Source: Streptomyces sp. NBC_01803 | Lineage (GTDB): Bacteria; Actinomycetota; Actinomycetes; Streptomycetales; Streptomycetaceae | NCBI RefSeq assembly: GCF_035917415.1 | Contig: NZ_CP109073.1 | Coordinates: 1,657,001 to 1,721,000, forward strand | Length of the DNA stretch: 64,000 bases | Direction: 5' to 3' | Shown: piece after piece, positions 7,003 to 16,298 of the stretch | Layout of the letters: every line of letters starts with the position of its first letter | Position numbering within the stretch: position 1 is the first letter of the stretch | Made by a program: the position numbers and the translations under genes | Notes under the pieces: generated by a model | Database searches by the model: none | Seen by the model: only the letters and a program-made list of their open reading frames with translations | What the model was told of the DNA's origin: nothing

Positions 7003-8642
7003 ACCAGCTCCGTCGCGCGCGCCGGCCGCAGACTCTCCAGCGCCAGCAGGGTCAGCGCGCACAGCAGCATCAGGATGGTGCTCAGGGCCATCGCCTGCCC
7101 GTAGTTCAGCTCGCCGGCCCGGCCCAGCAGCCGGGCCACGGCGACCGGCAGCGTGGGGGCGTCGGCCCGGGCGATGAACACGGTGGCGCCGAACTCCCCG
7201 AGCGAGACCGCGAACGCGAAGCCGGCCGCCACCAGCGCGGCCCGTCGCATCAGCGGCAGGTCGACCTCCCGCCAGGCGCGCGGCGGAGAGGCGCCGAGCA
7301 CGGCCGCCGCCTGCCGCAGCCGGTCGTCCACGGCGCGCAGCACCGGCAGCATCACCCGCACCACGAACGGCACCCCGACCAGCGCCTGGGCGAGCGGGAC
7401 CAGGATCCAGGAGGACCGCAGATCGAACGGCGGCTCGTCCAGGGCGATCAGGAAGCCGAAGCCGACCGTGACGGCCGAGGTGCCCAGCGGCAGCATCAGC
7501 AGCGCGTCGAAGCCGCGCGTGAACCGTCCGGCCCGCCGGGTCAACGCCGCCGCCGCGAGCCCGCCGATCAGCAGCGCGATGGCGGTGGCGACGGCGGCGT
7601 AGCGCAGCGAGTTGCCCACGGCCTCCCAGGGAGCGACCAGGAACGTGCCGCCCTCGGTGGAGGCGAGCGCCCGGTAGTGGGCGAGTCCGTAGCCGTCCGG
7701 GCCGGACAGGGAGCGTTCGACCAGGACCGCGAGCGGCAGCAGGAGCAGCAGCGCGATCACCGCCAGGGTCCCGCCCAGCAGCCCCCACTGGGCCGCGCCG
7801 CGCGGCCGGCGGGCGGCGCGCTGCGGGTCCACGAGCGCCAGGGCGCTCTCCCGGCGGCGCGTGATCCGGCCGTGCGCGCCCAGCAGCAGGACGACGGCGG
7901 CGAACTGGAGGAGGGTGAGCACGGCCGCGGTCGGCAGGTCGAGGAGCTGCGCGGTCTGCCGGTAGATCTCCACCTCCAGCGTGGCGTACCGGGGTCCGCC
8001 GAGGATCTGCACGACCCCGAAGGAGGTGAAGGTGAACAGGAAGACCATCAGCGCGGCGGCGGCGACCGAGGGGACGAGCGCGGGCAGCGTCACCCGCCGC
8101 CAGGCGGCGAACCGGCCGGCGCCCAGCACCCGGGCGGCCTCCTCCTGGCGCGGGTCGAGCTGCGCCCACAGACCGCCGACGGTCCGCACGACGATGGCGT
8201 AGTTGAAGAAGGCGTGCGCCAGCAGGATCGCCCACACGGTGGTGTCCAGCCGCACCCCCCACAGCTCGTCCAGCAGTCCGCCGCGGCCGAGCAGGGCGAG
8301 GAACGCCGCCCCGGTCACGACGGTCGGCAGCACGAACGGCACGGTGACGACGGCGTGCAGCAGCCGTTTGCCGGGAAAGACCAGCCGCGCGAAGACATAG
8401 GCGCCCGGGAGTGCCAGGGCCAGCGTCAACGCGGTGGAGGCGGCGGCCTGCCAGCCGGTGAACCACAGCACGTGCAGGGTGTCGGGGTCGGTCAGCACCT
8501 CGCCGGCCCGCCCCCACGCCCAGGCGCCGTCCACGCGCAGCCCGCGCCCGGTGATCGCGGCCACCGGATAGGCGAAGAAGACGCCGAGGAACGCCACCGG
8601 CGGCGCGAGGAGCGCGAGCCGCCACCAGCCCGCGCGCGTCAC
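6999..8642 (-). CDS. thiP: Thiamine ABC transporter, permease
   Basis: A 547-residue inner-membrane permease made of two fused BPD-type permease halves, each with about six membrane segments, as in ThiP and iron(III) FbpB permeases. EAA-type loops can be seen near EEAARVLGAGRFAAWRRV in the first half and RQAAAVLGASPPRAWREV in the second. GTG 8642 was chosen because it overlaps the binding-protein stop as GTGA; an ATG at 8675 would overlap by 37 bases. The stop in turn overlaps the ATPase start. One such fused permease with a ThiB-like binding protein and a TPP riboswitch makes thiamine or a thiamine phosphate the likely substrate. Confidence 0.85.
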   Translation of the reverse strand: MTRAGWWRLALLAPPVAFLGVFFAYPVAAITGRGLRVDGAWAWGRAGEVLTDPDTLHVLWFTGWQAAASTALTLALALPGAYVFARLVFPGKRLLHAVVTVPFVLPTVVTGAAFLALLGRGGLLDELWGVRLDTTVWAILLAHAFFNYAIVVRTVGGLWAQLDPRQEEAARVLGAGRFAAWRRVTLPALVPSVAAAALMVFLFTFTSFGVVQILGGPRYATLEVEIYRQTAQLLDLPTAAVLTLLQFAAVVLLLGAHGRITRRRESALALVDPQRAARRPRGAAQWGLLGGTLAVIALLLLLPLAVLVERSLSGPDGYGLAHYRALASTEGGTFLVAPWEAVGNSLRYAAVATAIALLIGGLAAAALTRRAGRFTRGFDALLMLPLGTSAVTVGFGFLIALDEPPFDLRSSWILVPLAQALVGVPFVVRVMLPVLRAVDDRLRQAAAVLGASPPRAWREVDLPLMRRAALVAAGFAFAVSLGEFGATVFIARADAPTLPVAVARLLGRAGELNYGQAMALSTILMLLCALTLLALESLRPARATELV

Positions 8643-9715
8643 CTGACGACCAGGGAGGTCCACTCGTCGACCCACTGCTCCCGGTTGGCCGCGATGGTCT
8701 CCGGCGCGAGCGTCAGCGGCTCGTCGATCCGCTCCCCGTACTGGGTGAAGAGATCGGGCAACTCGGCGTCGGGGAGCACCGGGTTGACGAACATCTGGAG
8801 CGGCATGTCCTCCTGGAACGTGCGGCTGATCAGGAAGTCGATCAGGGCCCGGCCGCCCTCGGGGTTGCCGGCGCCCGCGAGCAGCCCGGCGAACTCGATC
8901 TGCCGGAAGCAGGTGCCGGTGGAGACACCGGTGGGCGCCTCCTCGGGCCGGTCGTCGCCGCCGTAGAGGACCCCGGCGGGCGGGCTGGAGGCGTAGGAGA
9001 CGACCAGCGGCCGGTCGCCGTTCCCGGCGCCGGAGAAGCGTTCGTTGTACGCCTGCTCCCAGCCGTCGACCACCTCGACGCCGTTGTCCGCGAGTCGCTC
9101 CCAGTAGTCCTGCCAGCCGTCCTCGCCGTAGGCGGCGACCGTGGCGAGGAGGAAGCCGAGGCCGGGCGAGGAGGTGGCCGCGTTCTCCACGACCAGCAGG
9201 TCCTCGTAGGCCGGGTCGGCCAGGTCCTCGAAGGTCTCGGGCGGGGTCAGGCCGTTCTCCGCGAACCAGGCGCGGTCGTAGTTGACGCAGATGTCGCCGG
9301 TGTCGACGGGGGTGACACGGTGCTCGTCACCGTCCAGCCGCACCCCGTCGGGCACCCGTTCCAGGCCCGCCGCCTCGTAGGGCGTGAAGATTCCGGCGTC
9401 CAGGGCGCGGGAGAGCAGCGTGTTGTCCACTCCGAAGAGGACGTCGCCCTGCGGGTTGTCCTTGGAGAGCACCGCCTGGTTGACCACGATCCCGGCGTCC
9501 CCGCCGCGCAGCACCCGGACGGTGTAGCCGGTCTCCTCGGTGAACGCCGCGAGCACCTCGTCGGAGACCAGGAAGGAGTCGTGCGTGACGAGCGTGACCT
9601 CGTCCCCGCCCCCGTCGGAGCCGCCGCCCGACGGGTCGTCACCACCGTCGCCGCAGGCGGTGGCGGTGGTGACGAGCAGACCTATGCCCAGGGCGATCGT
9701 GGCGGTGCGTCTCAT
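8639..9715 (-). CDS. thiB: Thiamine ABC transporter, substrate-binding lipoprotein
   Basis: A 358-residue extracytoplasmic binding protein. It opens with a basic n-region (MRRTATIALG), a hydrophobic core and a lipobox-like TATAC (Cys21), then a Gly/Asp-rich linker. The mature part starts VTLVTHDSFLVSDEVL and contains GDVLFGVDNT, typical of the thiamine-binding ThiB/TbpA family. A ribosome-binding AAGGA lies eight bases before ATG 9715. The 5' untranslated region holds a TPP riboswitch, which supports thiamine as ligand. It is the first gene of a tightly overlapping three-gene operon. Binding of thiamine monophosphate or diphosphate is also possible. Confidence 0.88.
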   Translation of the reverse strand: MRRTATIALGIGLLVTTATACGDGGDDPSGGGSDGGGDEVTLVTHDSFLVSDEVLAAFTEETGYTVRVLRGGDAGIVVNQAVLSKDNPQGDVLFGVDNTLLSRALDAGIFTPYEAAGLERVPDGVRLDGDEHRVTPVDTGDICVNYDRAWFAENGLTPPETFEDLADPAYEDLLVVENAATSSPGLGFLLATVAAYGEDGWQDYWERLADNGVEVVDGWEQAYNERFSGAGNGDRPLVVSYASSPPAGVLYGGDDRPEEAPTGVSTGTCFRQIEFAGLLAGAGNPEGGRALIDFLISRTFQEDMPLQMFVNPVLPDAELPDLFTQYGERIDEPLTLAPETIAANREQWVDEWTSLVVR

Positions 9716-9760
9716 CTGGCGCTTCCTTCGCGGGGCGCGCGGGCAGCACGGACGAGAGCG

Positions 9761-9856
9761 ATCCGAACTTCCTACCCAGCATGACCCGGGCGAGGTTCGA
9801 GGGTCTGCGGCCGGTGCCGCACTCTCAGCGCTGCGAGCGCTCCCCTGTCGGACTGT
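9761..9856 (-). promoter_or_regulatory. TPP (THI element) riboswitch upstream of thiB
   Basis: The minus strand carries the THI-box landmarks in order and spacing: ACAGGGGAGC, then GCTGAGAGTG, then CAGACCCTCGAACCT, then CCGGGTCATGC and GGGTAGGAAG. A P1 stem can be drawn between TCCGA (about 9850-9854) and TCGGA (about 9762-9766). It ends about 45 bases before the thiB start. The GC-rich stretch between aptamer and start could mask the ribosome-binding site, so control of translation start by thiamine diphosphate is likely. Confidence 0.93.
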
Positions 9857-9893
9857 GTGATTATTGTGTGCTCAAACGATAGCAGCAGCGTGG

Positions 9894-11000
9894 CTAGCGT
9901 TCGGCCGCCGCCAGCTGGCCGCAGGCGCCGTCGATCTCCTGGCCCCTGGTGTCCCGGACGGTAACCGGCACGCCATGTGCCTGGAGCCCGGCGACGAACG
10001 CCCGCTCGTCCTCCGGCCGTGACGCGGTCCACTGGGAGCCCGGGGTCGGGTTGAGCGGGATCAGATTGACGTGCGCGCCCCGGCCCCTGAGCAGCCGACC
10101 CAGCAGATCGGCGCGCCACGCCTGGTCGTTGACGTCCCGGATCAGGGCGTACTCGATCGAGATCCGGCGCCCGGACCTCTCGGCGTACTCCCAGGCCGCG
10201 TCCAGCACCTCACGCACCTTCCACCGGGTGTTGACGGGCACCAGCGTGTCCCGCAGCTCGTCGTCCGGCGCGTGCAGCGAGACCGCGAGACGGCACGAGA
10301 AGCCCTCGTCGGCCAGCCGCCGCATCGCCGGGACCAGGCCCACGGTGGAGACGGTGATGCCGCGCTGCGAGAGGCCGACGCCGTCCGGGTCGGGGTCGGT
10401 GAGTCGGCGGATGGCGCCCGTGACGCGCCGGTAGTTGGCCAGCGGCTCGCCCATGCCCATGAAGACGATGTTGGACAGCCGCGCCGGGCCGCCCGGCACC
10501 TCGCCGTCGCGCAGGGCGCGCATGCCGTCCACGATCTGGTGCGCGATCTCGGCCGTCGACAGGTTCCGATCAAGGCCCGCCTGGCCGGTGGCGCAGAACG
10601 GGCAGTTCATCCCGCAGCCGGCCTGTGAGGAGACGCACATGGTGACCCGGTCCGGATACCGCATCAGGACCGACTCCACGAGCGTCCCGTCGTGCAGCCG
10701 CCACAGCGTCTTGCGGGTCGCGCCGTCGTCACAGCTCACATGCCGCACCACGGTCATCAGCCGCGGCAGCAGCTCACTGGCCAGCCGCTCCCTGGCCGCC
10801 GCCGGGATGTCCGTCCAGGCGGCCGGGTCGTCGGCGAACCGCCCGAAGTAGTGCCGCGACAGCTGGCGGGCGCGGAACGGCTTCTCGCCCAGCGCGGCGA
10901 CCGCCTCGCGGCGTTCCTCGGGGGTGAGATCGGCGAGGTGCCGCGGGGGCTTCGCGGCCCGGCGCGGCGCGACGAACGTGAGCTCTCCTGGTACAGGCAT
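9894..11000 (-). CDS. rlmN: 23S rRNA (adenine(2503)-C(2))-methyltransferase / tRNA A37 methyltransferase
   Basis: A 368-residue radical-SAM enzyme that methylates C2 of A2503 in 23S rRNA and of A37 in some tRNAs. The iron-sulphur triad is Cys129, Cys133 and Cys136 in GCGMNCPFC. The methyl-carrying cysteine of the family is in IDGACGQL near residue 361, and SAM-binding GMGEP follows the cluster. Length is normal. It lies downstream of cdsA on the same strand with a 78-base gap and upstream of the thiamine operon, which has its own leader. Confidence 0.95.
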   Translation of the reverse strand: MPVPGELTFVAPRRAAKPPRHLADLTPEERREAVAALGEKPFRARQLSRHYFGRFADDPAAWTDIPAAARERLASELLPRLMTVVRHVSCDDGATRKTLWRLHDGTLVESVLMRYPDRVTMCVSSQAGCGMNCPFCATGQAGLDRNLSTAEIAHQIVDGMRALRDGEVPGGPARLSNIVFMGMGEPLANYRRVTGAIRRLTDPDPDGVGLSQRGITVSTVGLVPAMRRLADEGFSCRLAVSLHAPDDELRDTLVPVNTRWKVREVLDAAWEYAERSGRRISIEYALIRDVNDQAWRADLLGRLLRGRGAHVNLIPLNPTPGSQWTASRPEDERAFVAGLQAHGVPVTVRDTRGQEIDGACGQLAAAER

Positions 11001-11054
11001 GATGCTCCAAGTGTCGCAGATCGGCGGGGCGGCCCGGCCCCCGCTCGGCGCACT

Positions 11055-11085
11055 CGGCCGGTCAGCCCGGTCGGCCGGTCAGCCC
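11055..11085. repeat. Short direct repeat at the cdsA 3' end
   Basis: The 14-base unit CGGCCGGTCAGCCC occurs at 11055-11068 and again at 11072-11085, a 17-base period. The right copy includes the cdsA stop codon (11079-11081). It looks like a small local tandem duplication; no function is evident. Confidence 0.8.
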
Positions 11086-12089
11086 ACTCCGACGAAGGCC
11101 AGGAACAGCAGCCAGACCACCGGGGCCGTCGGCAGCAGCGAGTCCAGCCGGTCCATGATGCCGCCGTGGCCGGGCAGCAGCGTGCCCATGTCCTTGATGC
11201 CGAGGTCGCGTTTGATCATGGACTCGGCCAAGTCGCCCAGGGTAGCGCTGATCGCCGCCCCGAAGCCGATCACGAGTCCCTGCCACCAGACGCCATCGTC
11301 GATCAGGAAGTGGACGGACAGCGCCCCGGCGACCATCGCGAACAGGACGGCACCGGCGAGCCCTTCGCGGGTCTTGCCCGGGCTGATGCGCGGGGCGAGC
11401 TTGCGCCGGCCCAGCCGCCAGCCGACGGCATAGGCGCCGGTGTCGCTGACGACGGTGAGCAGGAGGAACGTCGCCACCCGCCAGACGCCGTCGTCCGCGG
11501 CCAGCATCAGGGCCACGAACGTGGCGAGGAACGGGACGTAGAAGGCGGCGAACACACCGGCCGTGACGTCGCGCAGATAGTTCTCCGGCGGGCGGGCCAT
11601 GCGCCACACCAGCACGGCCAGCGCGGTCAGCGCCGCCGCCACCCAGGCGCCCTCGGCACCGCGCAGATAGCCGCTCACCACCATGGCGGCGCCGCCGACC
11701 GCCAGCGGCGGCAGCGGCACCCTGATCCCCTTGCGTTCGGCCAGCCGCGAGGACAGCTCCCACAGTCCCACGACCACGGCCACCGCTATCACGCCGACGA
11801 AGACCGGCTTGTAGACGAACAACGAGGCGAGGACCACGGCTCCGAGGGCGAGGCCGACCCCGATCGCGGCGGGCAGGTCCCGGCCCGCCCGCTTCTTGGG
11901 CCGCTCCGCCCCGCCGCCGTCCGGCCGCTGCTCCGGCACACCGCCGCCTGGCTCGGGCACGATCGACATAGGGCGAGTCTGCGCCGCCTCCCCGGAATCG
12001 CGCAGGGGACCCGCCGGTACGGCGCGGGCAGGCTCGGGCGGCTCGAAGAACCCGGCGGCCGGGGGCGGCCCCCAGGATGAATCGTTCAC
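11079..12089 (-). CDS. cdsA: Phosphatidate cytidylyltransferase (CDP-diacylglycerol synthase)
   Basis: A 336-residue membrane enzyme making CDP-diacylglycerol from CTP and phosphatidic acid, the branch point of phospholipid synthesis. The first 85 or so residues are a Pro/Gly/Arg-rich cytoplasmic extension. About eight hydrophobic segments follow. The C-terminal half holds the family signature: SDTGAYAVG, PRISPGKTREG and IKRDLGIKDMG, then PGHGGIMDRLDSL. It follows frr on the same strand, an order conserved from rpsB through cdsA in actinobacteria. Confidence 0.94.
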   Translation of the reverse strand: MNDSSWGPPPAAGFFEPPEPARAVPAGPLRDSGEAAQTRPMSIVPEPGGGVPEQRPDGGGAERPKKRAGRDLPAAIGVGLALGAVVLASLFVYKPVFVGVIAVAVVVGLWELSSRLAERKGIRVPLPPLAVGGAAMVVSGYLRGAEGAWVAAALTALAVLVWRMARPPENYLRDVTAGVFAAFYVPFLATFVALMLAADDGVWRVATFLLLTVVSDTGAYAVGWRLGRRKLAPRISPGKTREGLAGAVLFAMVAGALSVHFLIDDGVWWQGLVIGFGAAISATLGDLAESMIKRDLGIKDMGTLLPGHGGIMDRLDSLLPTAPVVWLLFLAFVGVG

Positions 12090-12177
12090 AGGTGACAGCG
12101 TCCTTCAGCGGTCCTTGGCGTCTGCGGTGGCTGCGGTGGGTGTGGTGCCGGTGGCACCCGCGTCCTCGGCGGTGGCC

Positions 12178-12735
12178 TCAGACCGCGAGCAGCTCGCTCT
12201 CCTTGTGCTTGAGCAGCTCGTCCACCTGGGTGACGTACTTCGCCGTGGTGTCGTCGAGCTCCTTCTCGCCGCGCCGGCCCTCGTCCTCGCCGACCTCGCC
12301 GTCCTTGATGGCCTTGTCGATGATCTCCTTGGCCTTGCGACGCACGCCACGGATCGAGATCTTCGCGTCCTCGCCCTTGGTCCGGGCGACCTTGATGAAC
12401 TCGCGCCGCCGCTCCTCCGTCAGCTCCGGGAAGACGACGCGGATCAGGTGACCGTCGTTCGTCGGGTTGACGCCCAGGTCGGAATCGCGGATCGCCTGCT
12501 CGATGTTGCGCAGCGAGCTCTTGTCGAACGGGGTCACGACAGCCATGCGCGCCTCGGGGACCGAGAACGAGGCGAGCTGATTGATCGGAGTCATGGTGCC
12601 GTAGTACTCGGCCACGATCTTGTTGAACATCGCAGGGTGCGCACGGCCGGTACGGATCGCGGCGAGGTCGTCCTTGGCGACTCCGACCGCCTTCTCCATC
12701 TTCTCCTCGGCTTCGAGGAGGGCTTCTTCGATCAC
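12178..12735 (-). CDS. frr: Ribosome recycling factor
   Basis: A 185-residue RRF of standard length, which with EF-G splits the post-termination ribosome. Hallmarks are [10 protein letters not shown], the central [14 protein letters not shown] and the C-terminal [11 protein letters not shown] helix. GTG 12735 ([13 protein letters not shown]) was chosen over further upstream codons because it matches the family N-terminus and has AGGAG six bases upstream. It sits between pyrH and cdsA on the minus strand, 49 bases after pyrH. Confidence 0.95.
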   Translation of the reverse strand: MIEEALLEAEEKMEKAVGVAKDDLAAIRTGRAHPAMFNKIVAEYYGTMTPINQLASFSVPEARMAVVTPFDKSSLRNIEQAIRDSDLGVNPTNDGHLIRVVFPELTEERRREFIKVARTKGEDAKISIRGVRRKAKEIIDKAIKDGEVGEDEGRRGEKELDDTTAKYVTQVDELLKHKESELLAV

Positions 12736-12784
12736 CACGTGCTCCTGGTTCGATGTGTTGACGTGTATGACGTGACGGACCGCA

Positions 12785-13522
12785 TCAGGCCCGCCGGCCC
12801 TGGCTGTTGACGAGTGTGCCGATCTTCTCACCCTTTACCGCACGGGCGATATTGCCCTCCGCGAGCAGTTCGAAGACCAGAATCGGCAGTTTGTTGTCAC
12901 GACAGAGCGTGATGGCGGTGGAATCGGCGACCTTCAGATCCCGGGTGATGACCTCGCCGTAGTCCAGCGCGTCGAACTTCACGGCGTCGGCGTTCTTCGC
13001 CGGGTCCGAGTCATATACCCCGTCGACCCCGTTCTTCCCCATGAGCAGCGCCTCGGCGTGGATTTCCAGCGCGCGCTGGGCGGCGGTGGTGTCCGTGGAG
13101 AAGTAGGGCATGCCCATGCCCGCGCCGAAGATGACGACACGGCCCTTCTCCAGGTGCCGCACGGCCCGCAGCGGGATGTAGGGCTCGGCGACCTGGCCCA
13201 TGGTGATGGCGGTCTGCACCCGGGAGTCGATGCCCTCCTTCTCCAGGAAGTCCTGGAGCGCCAGGCAGTTCATCACGGTGCCGAGCATGCCCATGTAGTC
13301 CGAGCGGGCCCGGTCCATGCCGCGCTGCTGGAGCTCGGCGCCCCGGAAGAAGTTGCCGCCGCCGATCACGACGGCGATCTGCGCGCCGCCCCGCACGACC
13401 GCGGCGATCTCCCGGGCCATCTTGTGCACGACATCGGGGTCCACGCCGAGCCCTCCGCCGCCCGCGAAGGCTTCTCCCGACAGCTTCAGGAGGAAACGCC
13501 GGGGTTTGTCGTCCTGGTTCAT
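12785..13522 (-). CDS. pyrH: Uridylate kinase (UMP kinase)
   Basis: A 245-residue amino-acid-kinase-fold enzyme that phosphorylates UMP to UDP in pyrimidine synthesis. Visible are the phosphate-binding [33 protein letters not shown] and the nucleotide-site [16 protein letters not shown] 13522 (MNQDDKPRR) has AGGAG upstream and gives standard length. The gap from tsf contains a strong hairpin, so pyrH-frr expression may be partly uncoupled from rpsB-tsf. Confidence 0.95.
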   Translation of the reverse strand: MNQDDKPRRFLLKLSGEAFAGGGGLGVDPDVVHKMAREIAAVVRGGAQIAVVIGGGNFFRGAELQQRGMDRARSDYMGMLGTVMNCLALQDFLEKEGIDSRVQTAITMGQVAEPYIPLRAVRHLEKGRVVIFGAGMGMPYFSTDTTAAQRALEIHAEALLMGKNGVDGVYDSDPAKNADAVKFDALDYGEVITRDLKVADSTAITLCRDNKLPILVFELLAEGNIARAVKGEKIGTLVNSQGRRA

Positions 13523-13547
13523 GGAGCTCTCCTCGTGCACACACCAA

Positions 13548-13599
13548 GGAGGCCACTGCCAGTGGATCCATACGGTTCCCCTGCTGGGCAATGGCCTCC
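13548..13599 (-). terminator. Hairpin between tsf and pyrH (terminator or attenuator)
   Basis: GGAGGCCACTGCC at 13548-13560 pairs with GGCAATGGCCTCC at 13587-13599, thirteen positions with one mismatch, around a 26-base loop. It lies 93 bases past the tsf stop and 26 bases before the pyrH start. No U-tract follows, as is common in high-GC actinomycetes. It could end most tsf transcripts or attenuate pyrH. Confidence 0.7.
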
Positions 13600-13691
13600 T
13601 CGTCACGACTGCGGTCGTAGGGCCGGGTTTCCACCCGCGGCCGGACGGCCTTCCGCCCGACAATAGCCGGGTGACGTCCGTTCCGCCGGGA

Positions 13692-14528
13692 TCAGGCGCC
13701 GACGCGGAAGCGGGCGAAGCCCTTCAGCGTGACGCCGGCCTCGGTGAGGACCTTCAGCACGGTCTTCTTGTTGTCCTTGGCGAAGGGCTGGTCGAGGAGG
13801 ACGCTCTCCTTGAAGAAACCGTTCACCCGGCCCTCCACGATCTTCGGCAGGGCGGCCTCGGGCTTGCCCTCCTCGCGCGCGGTGGCTTCCGCGATGCGGC
13901 GCTCGCTCTCGACCACGTCGGAGGGCACCTCGTCACGGGTGAGGAAGCGCGGGGAGAACGCGGCGATGTGCTGCGCCACGTCCTTGGCCACCTCGGCGTT
14001 CTCCTGCTCCAGCTCGACCAGGACGCCCACCTGCGGCGGGAGGTCCGGGCTGGTGCGGTGCAGGTAGGTCGCGACATAGCCGCCGGCGAAGCGCGCGTAC
14101 CGGTCGAGAACGATCTTCTCGCCCAGCGTCGCGTTGGCCTCGTCGACGAACTCCTTGACCGTCTTGCCGCTCTCGATCTCCGAGGCGAGCAGCGTCGCCA
14201 GGTCGGCGGGCGCGGTCGCGAAGACGTGCTCCGCGATGGCGTCGGCGACGGCCTGGAACTTCTCGCCCTTGGCGACGAAGTCGGTCTCGCACTTGAGCTC
14301 GACCAGGACGCCGGAGCCGTGGTCCGGGGCGATGACGGAGACGACCGCGCCGTTCTCGGCGGTGCGGCTCTCGCGCTTGGCCACGCCCTTCTGACCCTTG
14401 ACACGCAGGACTTCGAGGGCCTGCGTGACGTCGCCGTCGGCCTCGTCCAGGGCCTTCTTGCAGTCCATCATGCCGGCGCCGGAAAGCTCACGGAGCTTCT
14501 TGACGTCGGCGGCGGTGAAGTTCGCCAT
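13692..14528 (-). CDS. tsf: Translation elongation factor Ts
   Basis: A 278-residue nucleotide-exchange factor for EF-Tu. ATG 14528 starts [14 protein letters not shown], followed by the UBA-like [10 protein letters not shown] and the EF-Tu contact motif [13 protein letters not shown]. The rest is the two-subdomain core ending [11 protein letters not shown]. Length is normal for actinomycetes. It is the second gene of the rpsB-tsf pair, 122 bases after rpsB. Confidence 0.96.
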   Translation of the reverse strand: MANFTAADVKKLRELSGAGMMDCKKALDEADGDVTQALEVLRVKGQKGVAKRESRTAENGAVVSVIAPDHGSGVLVELKCETDFVAKGEKFQAVADAIAEHVFATAPADLATLLASEIESGKTVKEFVDEANATLGEKIVLDRYARFAGGYVATYLHRTSPDLPPQVGVLVELEQENAEVAKDVAQHIAAFSPRFLTRDEVPSDVVESERRIAEATAREEGKPEAALPKIVEGRVNGFFKESVLLDQPFAKDNKKTVLKVLTEAGVTLKGFARFRVGA

Positions 14529-14650
14529 GGTTACGTGATTCTCTTCCCGGGAGTCGTTCGGATCGCTTGGCCCTTCGCCGGGGACGGCGGGAGCGCCGGG
14601 CCATCGGCCCCGCGCACCCGCCGTCGGCCCGGCCGGGCCTGTCGTCCGCG

Positions 14651-15517
14651 TCAGCCCTGCTCGGCGGGGGCTTCCGCGACATCGGCGGCGGGAGCGGCCT
14701 GCTCCTCGGCCGGCTGCTCGGCCGACTGCTCCTCGGCCTTGGCTTCCGCGCCCACCAGGAGCTCGCGCTCCCACTCGGGCAGCGGCTCGCCGGCCGGCTT
14801 CTCGCCGTCCTTCGCCTCGGGGGCACCGGACCGGGCGATGAGGCCCTCGGCGACGCCGTCGGCGATCACACGGGTGAGCAGGGTGACCGAACGGATCGCG
14901 TCGTCGTTGCCCGGGATCTTGTAGTCCACCTCGTCCGGGTCGCAGTTCGTGTCGAGGATCGCGACGACCGGGATGTTGAGCTTGCGGGCCTCGCCGACGG
15001 CGATGTGCTCCTTCTTGGTGTCCACGATCCAGACGGCGCTCGGCACCTTCTGCATGTCGCGGATACCGCCCAGCGTCTTCTCCAGCTTCGCCTTCTCGCG
15101 GGAGAGGACGAGCAGCTCCTTCTTGGTGAGGCCGGAGGCGGCGACATCCTCGAAGTCGATCTGCTCCAGCTCCTTGAGGCGCTGCAGCCGCTTGTGCACG
15201 GTCGAGAAGTTGGTGAGCATGCCGCCCAGCCAGCGCTGGTTGACGTAGGGCATGCCGACCCGGGCCGCCTGCTCGGCGATCGCCTGCTGGGCCTGCTTCT
15301 TGGTGCCGACGAACATGACGGTGCCGCCGTGCGCGACCGTCTCCTTGACGAACTCGTAGGCGCGGTCGATGTACGACAGCGACTGGAGCAGGTCGATGAT
15401 GTAGATGCCGTTGCGCTCGGTGAAGATGAAGCGCTTCATCTTCGGGTTCCAACGACGGGTCTGATGCCCGAAGTGGACGCCGCTCTCCAGCAGCTCCCGC
15501 ATCGTGACGACGGCCAT
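14651..15517 (-). CDS. rpsB: 30S ribosomal protein S2
   Basis: A 288-residue S2 protein with start [19 protein letters not shown] at ATG 15517, then [10 protein letters not shown] and the conserved [12 protein letters not shown]. The last 45 or so residues are a Glu/Ala/Pro-rich low-complexity tail seen in actinomycete S2. It heads the rpsB-tsf-pyrH-frr series. In most actinobacteria the gene divergent from rpsB is an M23 peptidase; here it is yraN, which is one side of the proposed inversion. Confidence 0.96.
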   Translation of the reverse strand: MAVVTMRELLESGVHFGHQTRRWNPKMKRFIFTERNGIYIIDLLQSLSYIDRAYEFVKETVAHGGTVMFVGTKKQAQQAIAEQAARVGMPYVNQRWLGGMLTNFSTVHKRLQRLKELEQIDFEDVAASGLTKKELLVLSREKAKLEKTLGGIRDMQKVPSAVWIVDTKKEHIAVGEARKLNIPVVAILDTNCDPDEVDYKIPGNDDAIRSVTLLTRVIADGVAEGLIARSGAPEAKDGEKPAGEPLPEWERELLVGAEAKAEEQSAEQPAEEQAAPAADVAEAPAEQG

Positions 15518-15911
15518 GGCCGTTCTCCTTGCTGACGCTCGGTTGTCAGCGCCGGCCGGGTGGCCGACGCTCCTGACGCCCCTGCGCGCTGTACCGGGAA
15601 GCGCCTGCGCGGCAGACCGCTCCGTGGACCGAGGTGCGCGGCCACCGGGGCGCCGAGGCAGGAGCCGGGGCGCCGAGGTGGCGGGGCATGCGAGGTCGAT
15701 CCGGGACCCCGGATCGCCACCAGAAGTGTACGGGACCGGAACAGGGCCGGGCGACAGCCGACGGGCGGCATGACCCTTCCGTGGACACGCCCGCGTGTCC
15801 TGGCGTGCCACCCCGAACGGGTGACGGATTTTTCCACAATCCCCGGGTTGTCCACCAAGATCCACTTCGGCCCGGGCGATGCGTCACAGTCGGTGACGGA
15901 GGTGAGGTGCC
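15518..15911. other. Divergent rpsB / yraN intergenic region and left inversion junction
   Basis: A 394-base gap without a credible gene. The part next to rpsB contains GTCAGCG...CGCTCCTGAC-type inverted sequence (about 15546-15579) that could fold in the rpsB leader, where S2 autoregulatory elements are commonly found. The part next to yraN contains the motif copy at 15831-15855 and a good yraN ribosome-binding site (GGAGGTGAGG). In the usual gene order these two sides would belong to different intergenic regions. Confidence 0.5.
15831..15855 (+). repeat. Left arm of long-range inverted repeat at inversion junction
   Basis: TTTCCAC, four variable bases, then CCCGGGTTGTCCAC. The same 21 fixed positions occur on the opposite strand at 20704-20728. 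The pair flanks the yraN-to-M23 block. The TTGTCCAC element resembles the Streptomyces DnaA-box consensus TTGTCCACA with one mismatch. Confidence 0.75.
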
Positions 15912-16298
15912 ATGAATCAGCGAGGTGCGCTCGGCCGCTTCGGCGAGGACGTCGCGGTACGGCGGCTGAGGGACGCGGGGCTGACCGTCCTGGAGCGGAA
16001 CTGGAGATGCCGCGCGGGCGAGATCGACATCGTGGCCCAGGAGCGGGCCGCCGCCGGCCGGACGTTGGTGGTGTGCGAGGTGAAGACGCGCAGGGCCGGC
16101 CGGTTCCAGCATCCGATGGCGGCGGTGACGCCGCGCAAGGTGGAGCGGCTGCGCCGACTCGCCGAGTGGTGGCTGAGCGAGCGCTGGCTGGCGGTGTACG
16201 CGGCGCCGCCGCCCGGCGGCGTGCGGATCGACCTGGTCGGGGTGCTGCTGCCCGAGCGCGGTGCGCCGCTGGTCGAGCACGCGCGGGGGGTGGCGTGA
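15912..16298 (+). CDS. YraN family (UPF0102) endonuclease-like protein
   Basis: A 128-residue protein of the YraN/UPF0102 family, which has a restriction-endonuclease-like fold. Conserved blocks are [27 protein letters not shown] (with the metal-binding Asp/Glu pattern) and LVVCEVKTR. Its biochemical role is not settled; it commonly sits with yifB and dprA, as here, where its stop overlaps the yifB start by one base (TGATG). In most actinobacteria it runs in the same direction as DUF2469 and rpsB; here it is opposite to both. Confidence 0.92.
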   Translation: MNQRGALGRFGEDVAVRRLRDAGLTVLERNWRCRAGEIDIVAQERAAAGRTLVVCEVKTRRAGRFQHPMAAVTPRKVERLRRLAEWWLSERWLAVYAAPPPGGVRIDLVGVLLPERGAPLVEHARGVA

